Made by a program: the position numbers and the translations under genes
The notes under the pieces: generated by a model
The model's database searches: none
Seen by the model: the letters and a program-made list of their open reading frames with translations, nothing else
Told to the model about the DNA's origin: nothing
In this document: one piece after another, positions 62,916-64,000 of the stretch
Numbering within the stretch: position 1 is the stretch's first letter
How the letters are laid out: the number at the start of each line of letters is the position of its first letter
Source of the DNA: Psychroserpens sp. Hel_I_66
Lineage (GTDB): Bacteria > Bacteroidota > Bacteroidia > Flavobacteriales > Flavobacteriaceae
DNA: 64,000 nucleotides
NCBI RefSeq assembly: GCF_000799465.1
Contig: NZ_JUGU01000001.1
Span: 248,001-312,000 of the forward strand
Direction of reading: 5' to 3'

Positions 62916-64000
62916 ATGAACATTAAAGGACTAAAATTTATTTCAATTCTTTCGATTTTTATATTTCAGGGAATTGTAGCAAATGCACAAAATACTGTGT
63001 CGGGTAAAGTAACAGATGTTAATGGAGTTCCCTTACCAGGCGTTTCAGTGATCGTAAAAGGTACAACAACAGGAATGAGTACCGATTTTGATGGTATATA
63101 TACCATTAACTCTGATTTTTCAGAAGACTCAATATTAACATTTAGCTATTTAGGATATATAGCTCAAGACGTACCCATAAATGGGCAATCAAAAATCGAT
63201 GTTACCTTAGAAGAAGACGTTAGCGCGCTAGACGAAGTGGTGCTAGTTGGTTATGGTTCTCAGCTTAAAAAAGATATTACGGGATCTGTTTCAACTATAG
63301 ACGGTGAATCTTTTGAATCAAGACCAAATACTCAAGTGGGATCTTTAATACAAGGGCAGTCTGCAGGAGTGCAGATAGTGCCTAATTCAGGAAAGCCTTC
63401 AGCAGGATTTAGTATAAGAATTAGAGGTACGAATTCTATTAACGCTGGTAGTGAGCCTTTATATGTTGTTGATGGCGTTCCTACTACAGATACAAGATCA
63501 ATTAACCCTACTGATATTGATGCCATAACCATTTTAAAAGATGCTTCATCTACCGCTATTTATGGAGCACAAGGTGCCAATGGTGTTGTATTGATAACCA
63601 CAAAACGTGGTACAACATCTAAACCAAAAGTAACATTGGATATGTATACAGGGTTTGCACAAGTGTGGAATACTTTACCAGTATTAAATGGAGAGCAGTA
63701 TAGGGATTTAATGACAGAACTAGGTTTGACACCACCAGGAGGTTGGGATAGCTATACAGAGCGAACAGATTGGCAAGATGAAATCTTTCAAAATGGATTT
63801 TCTCAAAACTATCAAACATCCATATCTGGTAGAACGGAATCAACAAACTATTATATATCTGCAGGTTATCTATCTCAAGAAGGTGCAGTAAAAAGTGCAG
63901 AACTTAACAGAACAAATTTTAAGATAAATATAGATCAACAAGTTAATGATTGGCTTAAAGTGGGATCTAGAATTGCTTATACAGAGTATAGAGATGTAGA
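62916..64000 (+). CDS. SusC/RagA-family TonB-dependent outer-membrane protein, 3' end missing
   Basis: The frame from ATG at 62916 is open to the window edge (361 codons). It has a signal peptide (to about residue 25), a CarboxypepD_reg-like domain (SGKVTDVNGVPLPGVSVIVKG), the TonB-box-like DEVVLVGYGSQ (about 108-118) and the plug domain with GSVSTIDGESFESRP, VDGVPT and KDASSTAIYGAQGANGV. SusC proteins import oligosaccharides or peptides with a SusD partner, which should follow beyond the window. The substrate cannot be told from this fragment. Confidence 0.95.
   Translation, partial: MNIKGLKFISILSIFIFQGIVANAQNTVSGKVTDVNGVPLPGVSVIVKGTTTGMSTDFDGIYTINSDFSEDSILTFSYLGYIAQDVPINGQSKIDVTLEEDVSALDEVVLVGYGSQLKKDITGSVSTIDGESFESRPNTQVGSLIQGQSAGVQIVPNSGKPSAGFSIRIRGTNSINAGSEPLYVVDGVPTTDTRSINPTDIDAITILKDASSTAIYGAQGANGVVLITTKRGTTSKPKVTLDMYTGFAQVWNTLPVLNGEQYRDLMTELGLTPPGGWDSYTERTDWQDEIFQNGFSQNYQTSISGRTESTNYYISAGYLSQEGAVKSAELNRTNFKINIDQQVNDWLKVGSRIAYTEYRDV

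Overview
The window is a low-GC chromosomal segment of a member of the Flavobacteriaceae (Bacteroidota). This rests on the Bacteroidota-type rpoC, a type IX secretion adhesin with a type B sorting domain followed by PorP/SprF and OmpA genes, a SusC/RagA gene, promoters of the TTG-N19-TAnnTTTG type, starts without Shine-Dalgarno sequences, and tryptophan gene order E-G-D-C-F-B-A. The genus cannot be fixed from the sequence alone.

Layout. 1-6835: 3' part of rpoC, a DUF3467 gene, a small 4Fe-4S protein and prfC. 7367-21228: an apparent operon of a 3635-residue adhesin, PorP/SprF and an OmpA/PD40 protein. 21332-23666: idi, a 6-pyruvoyl-tetrahydropterin-synthase family gene, manA, a small conserved gene and tRNA-Thr(TGT). 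23770-31295: envelope and housekeeping genes (DUF4369 lipoprotein, DUF819 permease, SPFH-DUF1648-Arc operon, hydrolase, AlkB, VanX-type dipeptidase, TspO-like protein). 31308-32815: an accessory island with a Fic/XRE pair (mobile mystery proteins B and A), operator-like repeats and a possible small ORF. 32832-41009: PLP enzyme, DsbA-like protein, lipoprotein, RhlE-type helicase with DUF6500 and VF530 genes, trmL, a 48-residue ORF and two DUF805 genes. 41049-48258: the complete trp operon on the minus strand with its promoter and leader. 48334-55902: YceI/MarR, then a thiol-redox cluster (two thioredoxin-fold proteins, two rhodaneses, DsbD, MsrA, MsrB). 56026-64000: SYLF protein, PBP1A, lipoprotein, two tiny hydrophilic ORFs, a TPR/DUF6377 regulator and the start of a SusC gene.

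Most notable observations. (1) A complete trp attenuator precedes trpE: a TTTG-N19-TATCTTTG promoter, a 20-codon leader peptide with three consecutive Trp codons, a 7-bp antiterminator pairing and an intrinsic terminator. (2) The octamer TTCCGAAG occurs at least 38 times by hand count on both strands, against roughly one or two expected, in coding and non-coding DNA, but is absent from about 9.5 kb of the adhesin gene. (3) A palindromic repeat of the kind lying between trp genes is also inserted in frame inside trpF, adding about 12 residues. (4) The adhesin holds a 4.9-kb block of near-identical repeats in a 1329-bp three-module period, visibly higher in GC than the rest of the gene, with a recombinant last unit. 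(5) Three very small hydrophilic ORFs (48, 44 and 50 codons) look real.
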